Positions 50,386 to 57,785 of a stretch of 64,000 nt of DNA are shown here, piece after piece; within the stretch, counting starts at the first letter, position 1; each line of letters opens with the position of its first letter. This DNA comes from an uncultured Oscillibacter sp. Lineage in GTDB: Bacteria; Bacillota; Clostridia; Oscillospirales; Oscillospiraceae. A program made the position numbers and the translations under genes. The notes under the pieces were generated by a model. That model worked only from the letters and a program-made list of their open reading frames with translations. It did not search any database and was not told where the DNA came from. The DNA lies in NCBI GenBank assembly GCA_910589315.1, contig CAJUTB010000006.1, positions 1 through 64,000 on the forward strand, written 5' to 3'.

Positions 50386-52260
50386 TCAAACCAGCGCGGC
50401 CCCGGCTGTTTTTTTCGCCTCGCCGCTTCCAACCCGTTTCATGGCAATGGACAGCAGTTCCCGGATATACGCGCAGCGTTCCTCGCCCGCGCAGGCAAAG
50501 CCGTGCTGCAAATGGATCTGATAGCCGCGGTCCCTGGATTTTTCCTCCAATACCGCGCCAATCTGCCGCAAGGCCGCCGCAACCGTTTCCCGATCCATGG
50601 ACTCTGCGAAAATCAGATATTGTCCGGCGCCGTTGTTGCCTATGAACATCTTGGCAGAGGGCGTAAACACCGAGGTCAGGATTTCTACGAAATCCTTGAT
50701 CATCCGGTCTCCGGCCTCCCGGCCCAGCCGGGCGTTTTCCGTTTGCAGATTCGTCAGCTTGCACACAATGCAGGCAAACTCCTCTGGAATGGGCCGCTTT
50801 TCCCGGGACGTAATAAACTGGTCGCACTTTGCCCGGTTGGGCAGGCCGTCCACCTTGTTTGTGAAAGCATAGTATTCAATGAAGTCCTCAATCCGGCCAA
50901 AGAGCGCGGCTCCGGCACAGCCCAGCGCACCGAAAATCACCACGATCAAAATCGTAAAAATCAGGATGGGGAACCGTTCTGTAACCCGCACGCTGGAAAG
51001 CATGACAATGTTTTTGGCCCCCAGATACTCGTTGTATTCGTCGTTCGTCTCATAATAGACGGACTGAAGGGCGTTGATCTTCTCCGCGAGACGGGCAATT
51101 TCCGCCTGAATCTTCTGCTGGTCCGCCTGGGACGAGCTGGCTGGAGCAGCGGCAAACACCTGAAGCACAAAATCGTTATAATCGTGGTCAATCACGTTGT
51201 GTTCATAAAGGGTCCGGTCTTCGATGTACTTCATCAAAAGCTGGTCATACTCTGCCGTTCGGTCCACCGGCGTCCAGTTTCCGTCCTCGTCCTTGTTCCA
51301 GTCGTCGTAAACGTCTGGCAGCACGTTGTTTTGGAGGACTTCCCCCTGGTTTTCCCCGTCTTCGTTTACAACCGGGACGCTGAATTCTCCCATGGCGTTC
51401 TCATAAGCCGTGATGATGCCCCGTATCCGCTCGATTTCAAAGGAGGCGGCGTCGTTGGCAATGGTGAGGTTATTGTTCCAGTTCCGGTATTTTTCCAGAA
51501 GCAGGTCCCGGTCCTTGGTAATCCGGCCCGCCAGAATTTCGGAGAACAACTGCCGGACCTCCACGTCCCGGATAAATTCAAATTCATCCTTGAGATCCTG
51601 AAAACTGCGGCCCGTCCGGCTGGAACGAAATTCGCCGTTCCATGTAACCTTGTCGGCAAGGTGATCCGCAATGTTGGTCAGCGTATCGTCCATAACCTCC
51701 GCCATTTCCAGATAATCGTAGCCTTTGGTGGTGATGTCGCTCACCGGGTTTGCCGCCAGGGAGGTGTTGATATGGGTTTTTCCATAGTAGACGGCATATT
51801 CCTGTAAAATCTGATTCAAAATCTTGCGGGGATACTCCTTGCCGTTGCCGACGCCGCAGTTGAAGGACACCACGTAGCGGGTGGGATTCAGCTCGTAATC
51901 CTTTTCCCCGTTGTCCAGCTTGGACTGTTGAATCAGCAGATCTTCTTCCGTGATAATAGGCTCTACATGAATATTCATGCGGATATCGTCGGTAGTTGCC
52001 TCGGAGTAGGGAATATCCAGCGTTTCCATCGCCTGGGCCACCAGATTGGTGTCATAGATTTCCGTGGTATCGATTTCCGTACCGTCCGGGGAATACCCTT
52101 CTTCGGCGCGGCTCCCGGTATACTCGATCACCGTAACCGCGGTATATTGCTGAATGTAAAGCTGGGCAGCCAGATAGAACGCAACGCCTGCCAGAACCGA
52201 CAGGCCCGCAATGACGGCGCGGTATTTTTTTAGATAGCGGAAAACATCCAGTTCTTTCAT
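50386..52260 (-). CDS. Chain-length regulator (Wzz-like) with degenerate GGDEF domain
   Basis: The 624-aa protein has two membrane helices (about 14-35 and 425-450) enclosing a large extracellular coiled region, as in Wzz polysaccharide co-polymerases. After the second helix (about 460-620) comes a GGDEF fold: DGLPNRAKCDQFI, a LTNLQTENARLGREAGDRMIKDF stretch, and IGNNGAGQYLIF where the GGDEF motif should be. GAGQY in place of GGDEF means it cannot act as a cyclase, but it could bind c-di-GMP or GTP. No Tyr-rich tail or kinase is seen. The ATG overlaps the upstream stop by 4 bp. Confidence 0.8.
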   Translation of the reverse strand: MKELDVFRYLKKYRAVIAGLSVLAGVAFYLAAQLYIQQYTAVTVIEYTGSRAEEGYSPDGTEIDTTEIYDTNLVAQAMETLDIPYSEATTDDIRMNIHVEPIITEEDLLIQQSKLDNGEKDYELNPTRYVVSFNCGVGNGKEYPRKILNQILQEYAVYYGKTHINTSLAANPVSDITTKGYDYLEMAEVMDDTLTNIADHLADKVTWNGEFRSSRTGRSFQDLKDEFEFIRDVEVRQLFSEILAGRITKDRDLLLEKYRNWNNNLTIANDAASFEIERIRGIITAYENAMGEFSVPVVNEDGENQGEVLQNNVLPDVYDDWNKDEDGNWTPVDRTAEYDQLLMKYIEDRTLYEHNVIDHDYNDFVLQVFAAAPASSSQADQQKIQAEIARLAEKINALQSVYYETNDEYNEYLGAKNIVMLSSVRVTERFPILIFTILIVVIFGALGCAGAALFGRIEDFIEYYAFTNKVDGLPNRAKCDQFITSREKRPIPEEFACIVCKLTNLQTENARLGREAGDRMIKDFVEILTSVFTPSAKMFIGNNGAGQYLIFAESMDRETVAAALRQIGAVLEEKSRDRGYQIHLQHGFACAGEERCAYIRELLSIAMKRVGSGEAKKTAGAALV

Positions 52261-53687
52261 GACGAAGCCCCTTTCCGGTCTTTTTTCTTTTTCTCCGTTC
52301 CCGGCTTCGCCGCAGCGGCGCGGTACTCCCGATAAAACGGCTCCAATACGGCGTTTCCGCTCTGGGCAATGACAAACAGTCCGGTGAGCAGAAGCGCGGA
52401 CGCCGCTTCGCCCATAACGGAGGGCGAGGTGAAGCATACCTGAATATAGCCGTCCCGTTTTTCCCTGACGTATGCGCTGCATAACGTCCGGCTTTGGGAC
52501 GCCAGATTCAGCAGCTCCGCTTTCAGCAACTCAATCTTCCCGTCTGCCTGCGTATAGGCGGCGGAAGACGCCTGTGAACTGCCGGCCTGTCCGGCGGCAT
52601 AGGCGTTATGGGCGATTTCCTCCACCAGCTTCGTAGCCGATTCCAGGTGTTCCTTTGCCTCGTCCGCAAAATAATCCACGCCGACCTTGGTCTTGGACAT
52701 ATAAAATTCCTTGTTTGTATCATAAGTGGGGATAAGGACAAAGCGGGTCATGTAGGCATTGTAGAGATTGATTGCCTCAATGCGGACATCGTGGGCCGCC
52801 ATATCCTTCCGCCGTTCCGTTTCCAGGAGGCGGTTAGCGTACTGCATCCGGGACTGATAGGTATACCGGTTTCGGGAGAGGCCGTTTTCCAGAATGAACG
52901 CCTTGTATCGCTCCAGCTCAATGCCGATGTAGTTTTCGATCTTCTGGGACAAGGAGGAAAAGGTCTCCCCGTTCTCCGCCGCACGAAAGCTGCTGCTCTC
53001 GCTGCTGTAATGGGGCAGATAATTGCTTAATTTCCGCGCCTGCATTTCCAGAAAATCCGTCACGTCCAGATATTCCATTCCTTCCAGCTCTGCAAAGGAC
53101 AGGTCTAAAATGCTGTCGTTTTCCGCGTAATGAAGTACGAAATCCTCCCAGTACACGTCTGCCAGAAGATTTAATACGTCTTTGGGGTTCGTATGGTACA
53201 GGGACACTTTTCCCGAACAATGAACCTGATATTCCGTGGAAATCTTCAGGTCCGATTCCTGGGTGACATCCAGCTTTTCCGCGTCCAGAGGCGTCGAGAG
53301 CGTCAGCAGATCGGACAGCCGCTCCACGCTGATTTCCAGACCGCCCCGCTGGATCACCTGCTCAAGAATATTGTCGGAGAGGATGTTGGATTCGTTGAAC
53401 CGGGTGACATTCGGGTTTTGTCCCCGGGCCGCCTCCTCGTAGTTGAATACCAGCAGCATACCGGGAGACCAAATCCCGGAAGCCATCTGCGCGGCAAAGC
53501 AGACGGCGAAGAACGCCGCGCCCAGCGCGGCCAGTTTCCGCCGCTTGCCCTTTGTGCGGCCCAGCGTGCCCCGCAGCCCCATGACCGGCAGCTTTGACTT
53601 GATGAGGAAAAAACGCCGTATCAAAACCGCATAGGAAACCGCCGCGCACAAAATCAATACCGGTACGATCATGCTTACAAAAATCAT
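52257..53687 (-). CDS. Wzz-like polysaccharide co-polymerase
   Basis: The 476-aa protein has hydrophobic segments at about 2-22, 52-73 and 428-447, with a long mostly helical outside region between (NGETFSSLSQKIENYIGIEL, YTYQSRMQYANRLLETERRKD). A paralogue-like partner follows with 4-bp overlap. Such proteins set polymer length. The N-terminal extra helix and basic segment (GLRGTLGRTKGKRRK) differ from ordinary Wzz. ATG at 53687 follows AAGGAG. Confidence 0.65.
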   Translation of the reverse strand: MIFVSMIVPVLILCAAVSYAVLIRRFFLIKSKLPVMGLRGTLGRTKGKRRKLAALGAAFFAVCFAAQMASGIWSPGMLLVFNYEEAARGQNPNVTRFNESNILSDNILEQVIQRGGLEISVERLSDLLTLSTPLDAEKLDVTQESDLKISTEYQVHCSGKVSLYHTNPKDVLNLLADVYWEDFVLHYAENDSILDLSFAELEGMEYLDVTDFLEMQARKLSNYLPHYSSESSSFRAAENGETFSSLSQKIENYIGIELERYKAFILENGLSRNRYTYQSRMQYANRLLETERRKDMAAHDVRIEAINLYNAYMTRFVLIPTYDTNKEFYMSKTKVGVDYFADEAKEHLESATKLVEEIAHNAYAAGQAGSSQASSAAYTQADGKIELLKAELLNLASQSRTLCSAYVREKRDGYIQVCFTSPSVMGEAASALLLTGLFVIAQSGNAVLEPFYREYRAAAAKPGTEKKKKDRKGASS

Positions 53688-53710
53688 GCTGAACTCACTC
53701 CTTTGCCGTC

Positions 53711-54622
53711 TCAGGAAAAGCTGGTGTCCTGACGGCCGTTGATGTCAATTACCGCCAGCTCCGGACGGTTGTTGATGCGGGGGAAGCCGTTGTGCCCGCC
53801 CATCCCCCTGGAAACAAAGATGGTGCTGTGAGGCAGGCGGTAGATTCCGCCGCTGTATCGGGGAAACCATCCGGTATCTCCGTGGTACAGTCCGCCAAGG
53901 AAGGGAAGCCGGACCTGACCGCCATGGTAGTGGCCGCAAATGCCCAAATCAATCTCCGCACCGGCCAATTTCTCATAATAGAGGCTGGGGTAGTGCGCAA
54001 TCAGCAGCTTGAAGGCCGCGCTTTTTTCATACTCCTGGAAAAATTCGGAACCATATTCCTCAAAGCCTTCAACATCCACCGGCAGTCCGCCGATCAGAAA
54101 AGGCGTCCTATGTATGGTGGTTTCCTCCGCCCGGTTGACCAGAACATGAACGCCCAGCTCCACAAGCAGACTTTCCAGAGGGCTTCCCTGCTCATACATC
54201 AGATTGCTTTCGTGGTTTCCCGGACTGTAATAAACGGGGGCGATTTCCACCAGCTTGCCGCACAAGGTTAGAATGACATTCAGATTTTCGTCGTCCGCGT
54301 TTACCATGTCGCCGGCCACGGCGATCAGGTCCGGCTTTAAGGCCGCGATCTGTTCCACCAGGTCTTGGTTTTCAGGTCCAAATTCCCGGTTGTGCAGGTC
54401 CGACAGAACGACGGCGCGGATGTTCTCGGCTCCGATTATTTTGGGGGAATATAAATGATAGCGGGTAATCTCCAGCTCGTTGGAACAGAGGCGGCGTCCT
54501 CCCAGCAGCAATGCGGCTGCTGCAAGAAATACGCACAAAATTACACGCCTGCGCCGCTTCCGCAGGCAGTTTGAGTCCTCCGCAGTCCTGTCGTTCCCCT
54601 TCTTGATGGTTTGTGTCTGCAT
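53711..54622 (-). CDS. Membrane-anchored metallophosphoesterase
   Basis: The 303-aa protein has one N-terminal helix (about 27-45) and the metallophosphoesterase motifs VVLSDLHNREFG (DxH), AVAGDMVNADD (GDxx), YYSPGNHESN (GNHE), LIAHYP and CGHYHGGQVRLP (GHxH). The YkuE-like type acts outside the membrane on phosphate esters. Inside this operon it might trim lipid or glycan phosphates, but the substrate is unknown. Confidence 0.88.
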   Translation of the reverse strand: MQTQTIKKGNDRTAEDSNCLRKRRRRVILCVFLAAAALLLGGRRLCSNELEITRYHLYSPKIIGAENIRAVVLSDLHNREFGPENQDLVEQIAALKPDLIAVAGDMVNADDENLNVILTLCGKLVEIAPVYYSPGNHESNLMYEQGSPLESLLVELGVHVLVNRAEETTIHRTPFLIGGLPVDVEGFEEYGSEFFQEYEKSAAFKLLIAHYPSLYYEKLAGAEIDLGICGHYHGGQVRLPFLGGLYHGDTGWFPRYSGGIYRLPHSTIFVSRGMGGHNGFPRINNRPELAVIDINGRQDTSFS

Positions 54623-54656
54623 ATTTCAGCCTCCCTGTCAGGTTTCCTTCCGCCGT

Positions 54657-55349
54657 TCACTGGCCCTCTCTGCGGATGACTGCCACTACGGTCAGAAAAA
54701 TCAGCTTCCAGTCCAGCAGCCAGCTCTGTTCCCGGATATAACGGAGATCCAATTCTACCCAGGCGTCGAAACTCAGGCTGTTTCGGGCGGGATGCACCTG
54801 CCAGAAGCAAGTGAGTCCCGGTGTAACGGCCAGACGCTGCCGCTGATAGGCGGTGTAATTCACGACTTCCCGAAACAGGGGCGGTCTGGGTCCCACAATG
54901 GACATTTCTCCTTTTAAAATATTGATCAGCTGGGGCAGTTCGTCCAGCCCCGCAGCGCGGAGAAACCGCCCCAGGCGGGTAATCCTGGGGTCGTTCCGAA
55001 TTTTGAACACCGGTCCTGTCATTTCGTTGTAAGGAAGCAGCGCGTCCAGCTGCGCTTCCGCATTCATGCACATGGTCCGGAATTTATAGAGATGAAACGC
55101 CTCTCCGCCCCGGCCGCAGCGGACCTGCGTGAAAATCGGGCCGCCGTGGGGGTCGTCAATGACCACGGCCAAAGCAATCAGCAGCAGGAGCGGCGAGAGA
55201 AGCGTCAGCGCCAGAAGGGACAACAAAATATCCTGCGTTCGTTTCACCAGCAGATACAAACGCCTGCGCAGAATTGGCGGGGTTTGGACGGCGGTATGAG
55301 CAGTTTCCTGCTGTACAGCCGTACCGGCTTCCCGCTCCTCTACTTCCAT
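54657..55349 (-). CDS. Undecaprenyl-phosphate sugar phosphotransferase (initiating)
   Basis: The 230-aa protein has one membrane helix (about 35-60, DILLSLLALTLLSPLLLLIAL) followed by the bacterial sugar transferase domain: VRCGRGGEAFHLYKFRTMC, ITRLGRFLRAAGLDELPQLIN, GEMSIVGPRP and VTPGLTCFWQV. It transfers a sugar-1-phosphate to undecaprenyl phosphate, starting the repeat unit. This marks the operon as a lipid-linked capsule or exopolysaccharide pathway. GGAGGTGAG precedes the ATG. Confidence 0.92.
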   Translation of the reverse strand: MEVEEREAGTAVQQETAHTAVQTPPILRRRLYLLVKRTQDILLSLLALTLLSPLLLLIALAVVIDDPHGGPIFTQVRCGRGGEAFHLYKFRTMCMNAEAQLDALLPYNEMTGPVFKIRNDPRITRLGRFLRAAGLDELPQLINILKGEMSIVGPRPPLFREVVNYTAYQRQRLAVTPGLTCFWQVHPARNSLSFDAWVELDLRYIREQSWLLDWKLIFLTVVAVIRREGQ

Positions 55350-55404
55350 ATTTTCTCACCTCCGGCAAAACAGCCGGGCTTTCTGCCTGCCTCCGCCCGT
55401 TGTT

Positions 55405-56289
55405 TTATGTTGAATTTACCTTGTCAGGCGCACAAGCCGCGTAGTACCACCGCAGGAATTCGTCATGTATTTTTTCGCCCTGCCTGCGGGCGCGAATGGC
55501 GTCCTGCTGCCGGGAGAAGGAACCAAGATAGTAGGTTTTGCCCTTGAAGCAAATCTGTGCAATCCATTTCCCCTGCTTCCGGTCCCGGTGTACGCCGGTA
55601 TATCCGCTGGTATTGTTCGCGTTCAGACGGTTTTTTCGTGCCACCAGCATGGTGACGGAGGTGCCGTCGATCAGTTTCAGGTTTTCCCGGCAGGTCTCCG
55701 ACTGGCGGCAGCCGCAGCTTTTCGTTTTTCCCGTTTGCAGCAGCGTCTGTCCCACGACCGTTTCCTTTCCGCAGTCGCAGACGCATTTCCAGCGGTGCAT
55801 ACCGGCCTGTTTCCCGGCATAAGCCGTTACCGTTAAGCGTCCGAAGCGTTTTCCGACGTAGTCCTTTCGGGGCGGGCGGCTGAGGCAGCCGCAGCTTTTG
55901 CGGTATCCGGCGGTCAGCTGGTGGAGGGGGGCGCAGACTTCGCCGCCGCAGTCGCACCGGCACCGCCAGACTGCGGAACCGCCGATACTCTCGCCGGTGG
56001 GCTCCACGGCGACCAGCCTGCCGAAGCGCATTCCGGAGACGTCTCTGCGGCCCGGCTTTACTTTGGAGACACAGCCGCAGTCTGTGACGGTTCCTCTTTG
56101 GAGGCAGCGGGTGTCCAGCAGGATTTCCCCGCCGCAGTCGCAGCGGCAGAGCCAGACGGTATAGCCGTTTTTCCGCTGGCTGGTTGAGGCCGCTACCACG
56201 AGCCGTCCAACCCGGCAGCCGGCGCCGATCTGCGGCCTGCGCGGTTTTCCGGCTTCCGGGATGCCAGTTCGGTCATGAGACGCCGCCAT
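55405..56289 (-). CDS. AP2-domain protein with three CxCDCG zinc-ribbon-like repeats
   Basis: The 294-aa protein begins at the ATG at 56289, 9 nt after AAGGAG. Three units of about 50 residues (around 24-73, 86-136 and 144-193) share GxRFGRLxV, a W/K-x-C-x-CDCG block (LCRCDCGGE, RCRCDCGGE, KCVCDCGKE) and a final (D/S)CGC, suggesting one zinc site each. Residues about 218-270 form an AP2-type DNA-binding domain (NNTSGYTGVHRDRKQGKWIA, KTYYLGSFSRQQDAIRAR). Similar proteins occur in phages and mobile elements. It is the first gene behind the invertible promoter, so it may regulate the operon or the switch. Confidence 0.8.
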   Translation of the reverse strand: MAASHDRTGIPEAGKPRRPQIGAGCRVGRLVVAASTSQRKNGYTVWLCRCDCGGEILLDTRCLQRGTVTDCGCVSKVKPGRRDVSGMRFGRLVAVEPTGESIGGSAVWRCRCDCGGEVCAPLHQLTAGYRKSCGCLSRPPRKDYVGKRFGRLTVTAYAGKQAGMHRWKCVCDCGKETVVGQTLLQTGKTKSCGCRQSETCRENLKLIDGTSVTMLVARKNRLNANNTSGYTGVHRDRKQGKWIAQICFKGKTYYLGSFSRQQDAIRARRQGEKIHDEFLRWYYAACAPDKVNST

Positions 56290-56308
56290 TTCGCACCCAC
56301 TCCTTCCA

Positions 56309-56334
56309 CTGCCAAAAAGTGTACCTTTTGACAT
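56309..56334. repeat. Left recombination site of the invertible switch
   Basis: The 26-bp site has 12-bp half-sites CTGCCAAAAAGT and, on the other strand, ATGTCAAAAGGT, around a GT core (56321-56322). It is inverted relative to the right site, with the same core when read in that orientation. Size, core and half-site form resemble hix/gix crossover sites. Confidence 0.8.
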
Positions 56335-56424
56335 TTATTGGATGAGAGAACGCGCCGGAAAATCTTTCTAAATTTTTTGTCCAATTTACTCAAGATGCTC
56401 TTGAATATATAGAGGATTTGTGGT

Positions 56425-56453
56425 ATTTTATATATTGATATAATCACTATCAA
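56425..56453 (-). promoter_or_regulatory. Leftward promoter inside the invertible segment
   Basis: On the minus strand TTGATA (56453-56448), a 17-bp spacer and TAAAAT (56430-56425). The -35 box lies in the right recombination site. Transcription would begin near 56418 and cross the left site before the AP2-protein gene at 56289. Confidence 0.6.
56436..56444 (+). promoter_or_regulatory. Rightward extended -10 promoter inside the invertible segment
   Basis: TGATATAAT is a consensus extended -10 element; TTGTGG lies 15 bp before the hexamer as a poor -35. It now points into the antisense strand of the recombinase gene. After inversion it would face the polysaccharide operon. Confidence 0.5.
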
Positions 56454-56472
56454 AAGGTACACTTTTTGATAG
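56447..56472. repeat. Right recombination site of the invertible switch
   Basis: The 26-bp site is nearly palindromic: half-sites CTATCAAAAGGT and, on the other strand, CTATCAAAAAGT, around an AC core (56459-56460), which reads GT on the minus strand like the left site. It shares 22 of 26 positions with the left site in inverted alignment. Confidence 0.8.
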
Positions 56473-56479
56473 TTTTTTG

Positions 56480-57088
56480 CTATTTATTTTTCCGTAAAAG
56501 GCGAAGCTCCCTTACCCGGCGGTAGAAAGTCGCTTCACTGAAACCGCTGCGGTATAACGCTTCCTGAAAGGAGATCCATCCTTCCTCCCAGGCCGCTACA
56601 ATTTCCGGGAAATTCTCCGGCGGCGGCAGGGAGGGCCGTCCAAACTGCACGCCTCTGCGTTTTGCTGCCGCAATGCCTTCCGCCTGCCGCTGGCGGATAT
56701 TGCTTCGCTCATTCTCTGCCACAAAGGAGAGCACTTGAAGAACAATGTCGCTGAGGAATGTGCCGACCAAATCCTTGCCCCGCCGGGTATCCAGCAGCGG
56801 CATATCCAAGACGCAGATGTCCACGCCCTTTTCCTTCGTCAAAATCCGCCATTGGTTTTGGATTTCTTCATAATTGCGCCCCAGCCGGTCGATGCTCTTG
56901 ATATAGAGCAGGTCGCCCGGCTTTAGTTTTTTGACCAGCCGCCTGTAATGCGGGCGGTTGAAATCTTTGCCGGACTGCTTGTCCATAAAAATGTTTTCTG
57001 CGGAAACGTTCACTTTTTGCAAAGCGTCCAGCTGCCGGTCTTCATTTTGCTCTTGGGTGCTGACCCGGATATAGCCGTAGATGTTCAT
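56480..57088 (-). CDS. Serine recombinase (resolvase/invertase family)
   Basis: The 202-aa protein has the catalytic domain with IYGYIRVSTQEQNEDRQLDAL (Ser near residue 9), DKQSGKDFNRPHYRRLVKKL, LLYIKSIDRLGRNYEEI (the SxDRLGR motif) and the long E helix, plus a C-terminal helix-turn-helix (ISFQEALYRSGFSEATFYRRV). Size and layout are those of Hin/Gin-type invertases and small resolvases. It ends 8 bp from the right crossover site, making it the presumed invertase. Its ribosome site is weak (AAAGGAG 16 nt from the ATG), so expression may be low. Confidence 0.9.
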   Translation of the reverse strand: MNIYGYIRVSTQEQNEDRQLDALQKVNVSAENIFMDKQSGKDFNRPHYRRLVKKLKPGDLLYIKSIDRLGRNYEEIQNQWRILTKEKGVDICVLDMPLLDTRRGKDLVGTFLSDIVLQVLSFVAENERSNIRQRQAEGIAAAKRRGVQFGRPSLPPPENFPEIVAAWEEGWISFQEALYRSGFSEATFYRRVRELRLLRKNK

Positions 57089-57462
57089 AGGTTTGTAAAT
57101 TCATCTCCTTTTGTATATGAAATGATTGTGAATAAAGCCGTCCTTCAAAGATTGTGCTGTTTCATCATCTGTTTATAGAATGCGGTTCTCACAGATATAT
57201 CGCTGCGATCCTTAACAGGAACCGGATTGTTTTCCATGTTGATATTGTGCAGGAAACTGCATCAAAGCCGAGCGGTTTCCTATGATTATAAGTATATCCC
57301 ACATACGGGATTTTTTCAGTATTTCTCTCGAAATTGGGTAAAATATTGATTATAATAGCATATTTTGTCAAAAAGATCATACTATCCTGTTTTTATGACA
57401 GACGCCATGAATTCTGTAAAATATTTGGAAAACTGTGAACCAGAGGCGAAAAGACAGTAAGT

Positions 57463-57499
57463 ATAAAAAATTACCGGAGAGCAAAAAAATGCTCTCCGG
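57463..57499 (-). terminator. Terminator in the recombinase-pepD gap
   Basis: CCGGAGAGC/GCTCTCCGG (57474-57482, 57491-57499) followed on the minus strand by TAATTTTTTATA. Confidence 0.75.
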
Positions 57500-57697
57500 C
57501 TAATATGTAACTATGGAATGTGCACTTGTAAAAAACTATTGAAAAACAACAAAATTTATAAGCAGCCGCCAAAGACCAGCCCTTTGATTGGGTCTCTCGC
57601 CGTTGTGTTTTTTCGGGATTCTCTTGTCCATTTTCTGTATTTTGTTGGATAATTTATGTTCTTATTATTTGTTCTGCTTGCTGTCAAATGGATTGGC

Positions 57698-57732
57698 AAA
57701 AGCCGTCTGGCGAAGAAACCAGACGGCTTTTT
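57698..57732. terminator. Terminator downstream of pepD
   Basis: AGCCGTCTGG/CCAGACGGCT (57701-57710, 57719-57728) with T runs on both strands, about 55 bp after the pepD stop. Confidence 0.85.
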
Positions 57733-57785
57733 GCATTTCTGCGCCCAGTATAGAAAAACCTATATCTGCAGCAAATCCCGATCAT

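Larger units (their letters stand above)
56309..56472. mobile_element. Invertible promoter segment (phase switch)
   Basis: Two 26-bp inverted sites flank 112 bp (56335-56446) of AT-rich DNA with no gene but promoter sequences on both strands. Core-to-core length is 138 bp. A serine recombinase gene begins 8 bp to the right and the polysaccharide operon starts 20 bp to the left. Inversion would swap which promoter faces the operon. The present orientation has a TTGATA/TAAAAT promoter pointing at the operon. Inversion itself is inferred from this architecture. Confidence 0.75.
57089..57785. other. AT-rich gap between recombinase and pepD
   Basis: Nearly 700 bp hold no credible gene. The region is visibly more AT-rich than its surroundings. 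It carries two hairpin terminators (57463-57499 and 57698-57732), scattered TATAAT-like boxes that could drive the recombinase, and a short AGACC/GGTCT hairpin near 57575-57595. A small RNA on the minus strand between the two terminators cannot be excluded. Confidence 0.4.
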
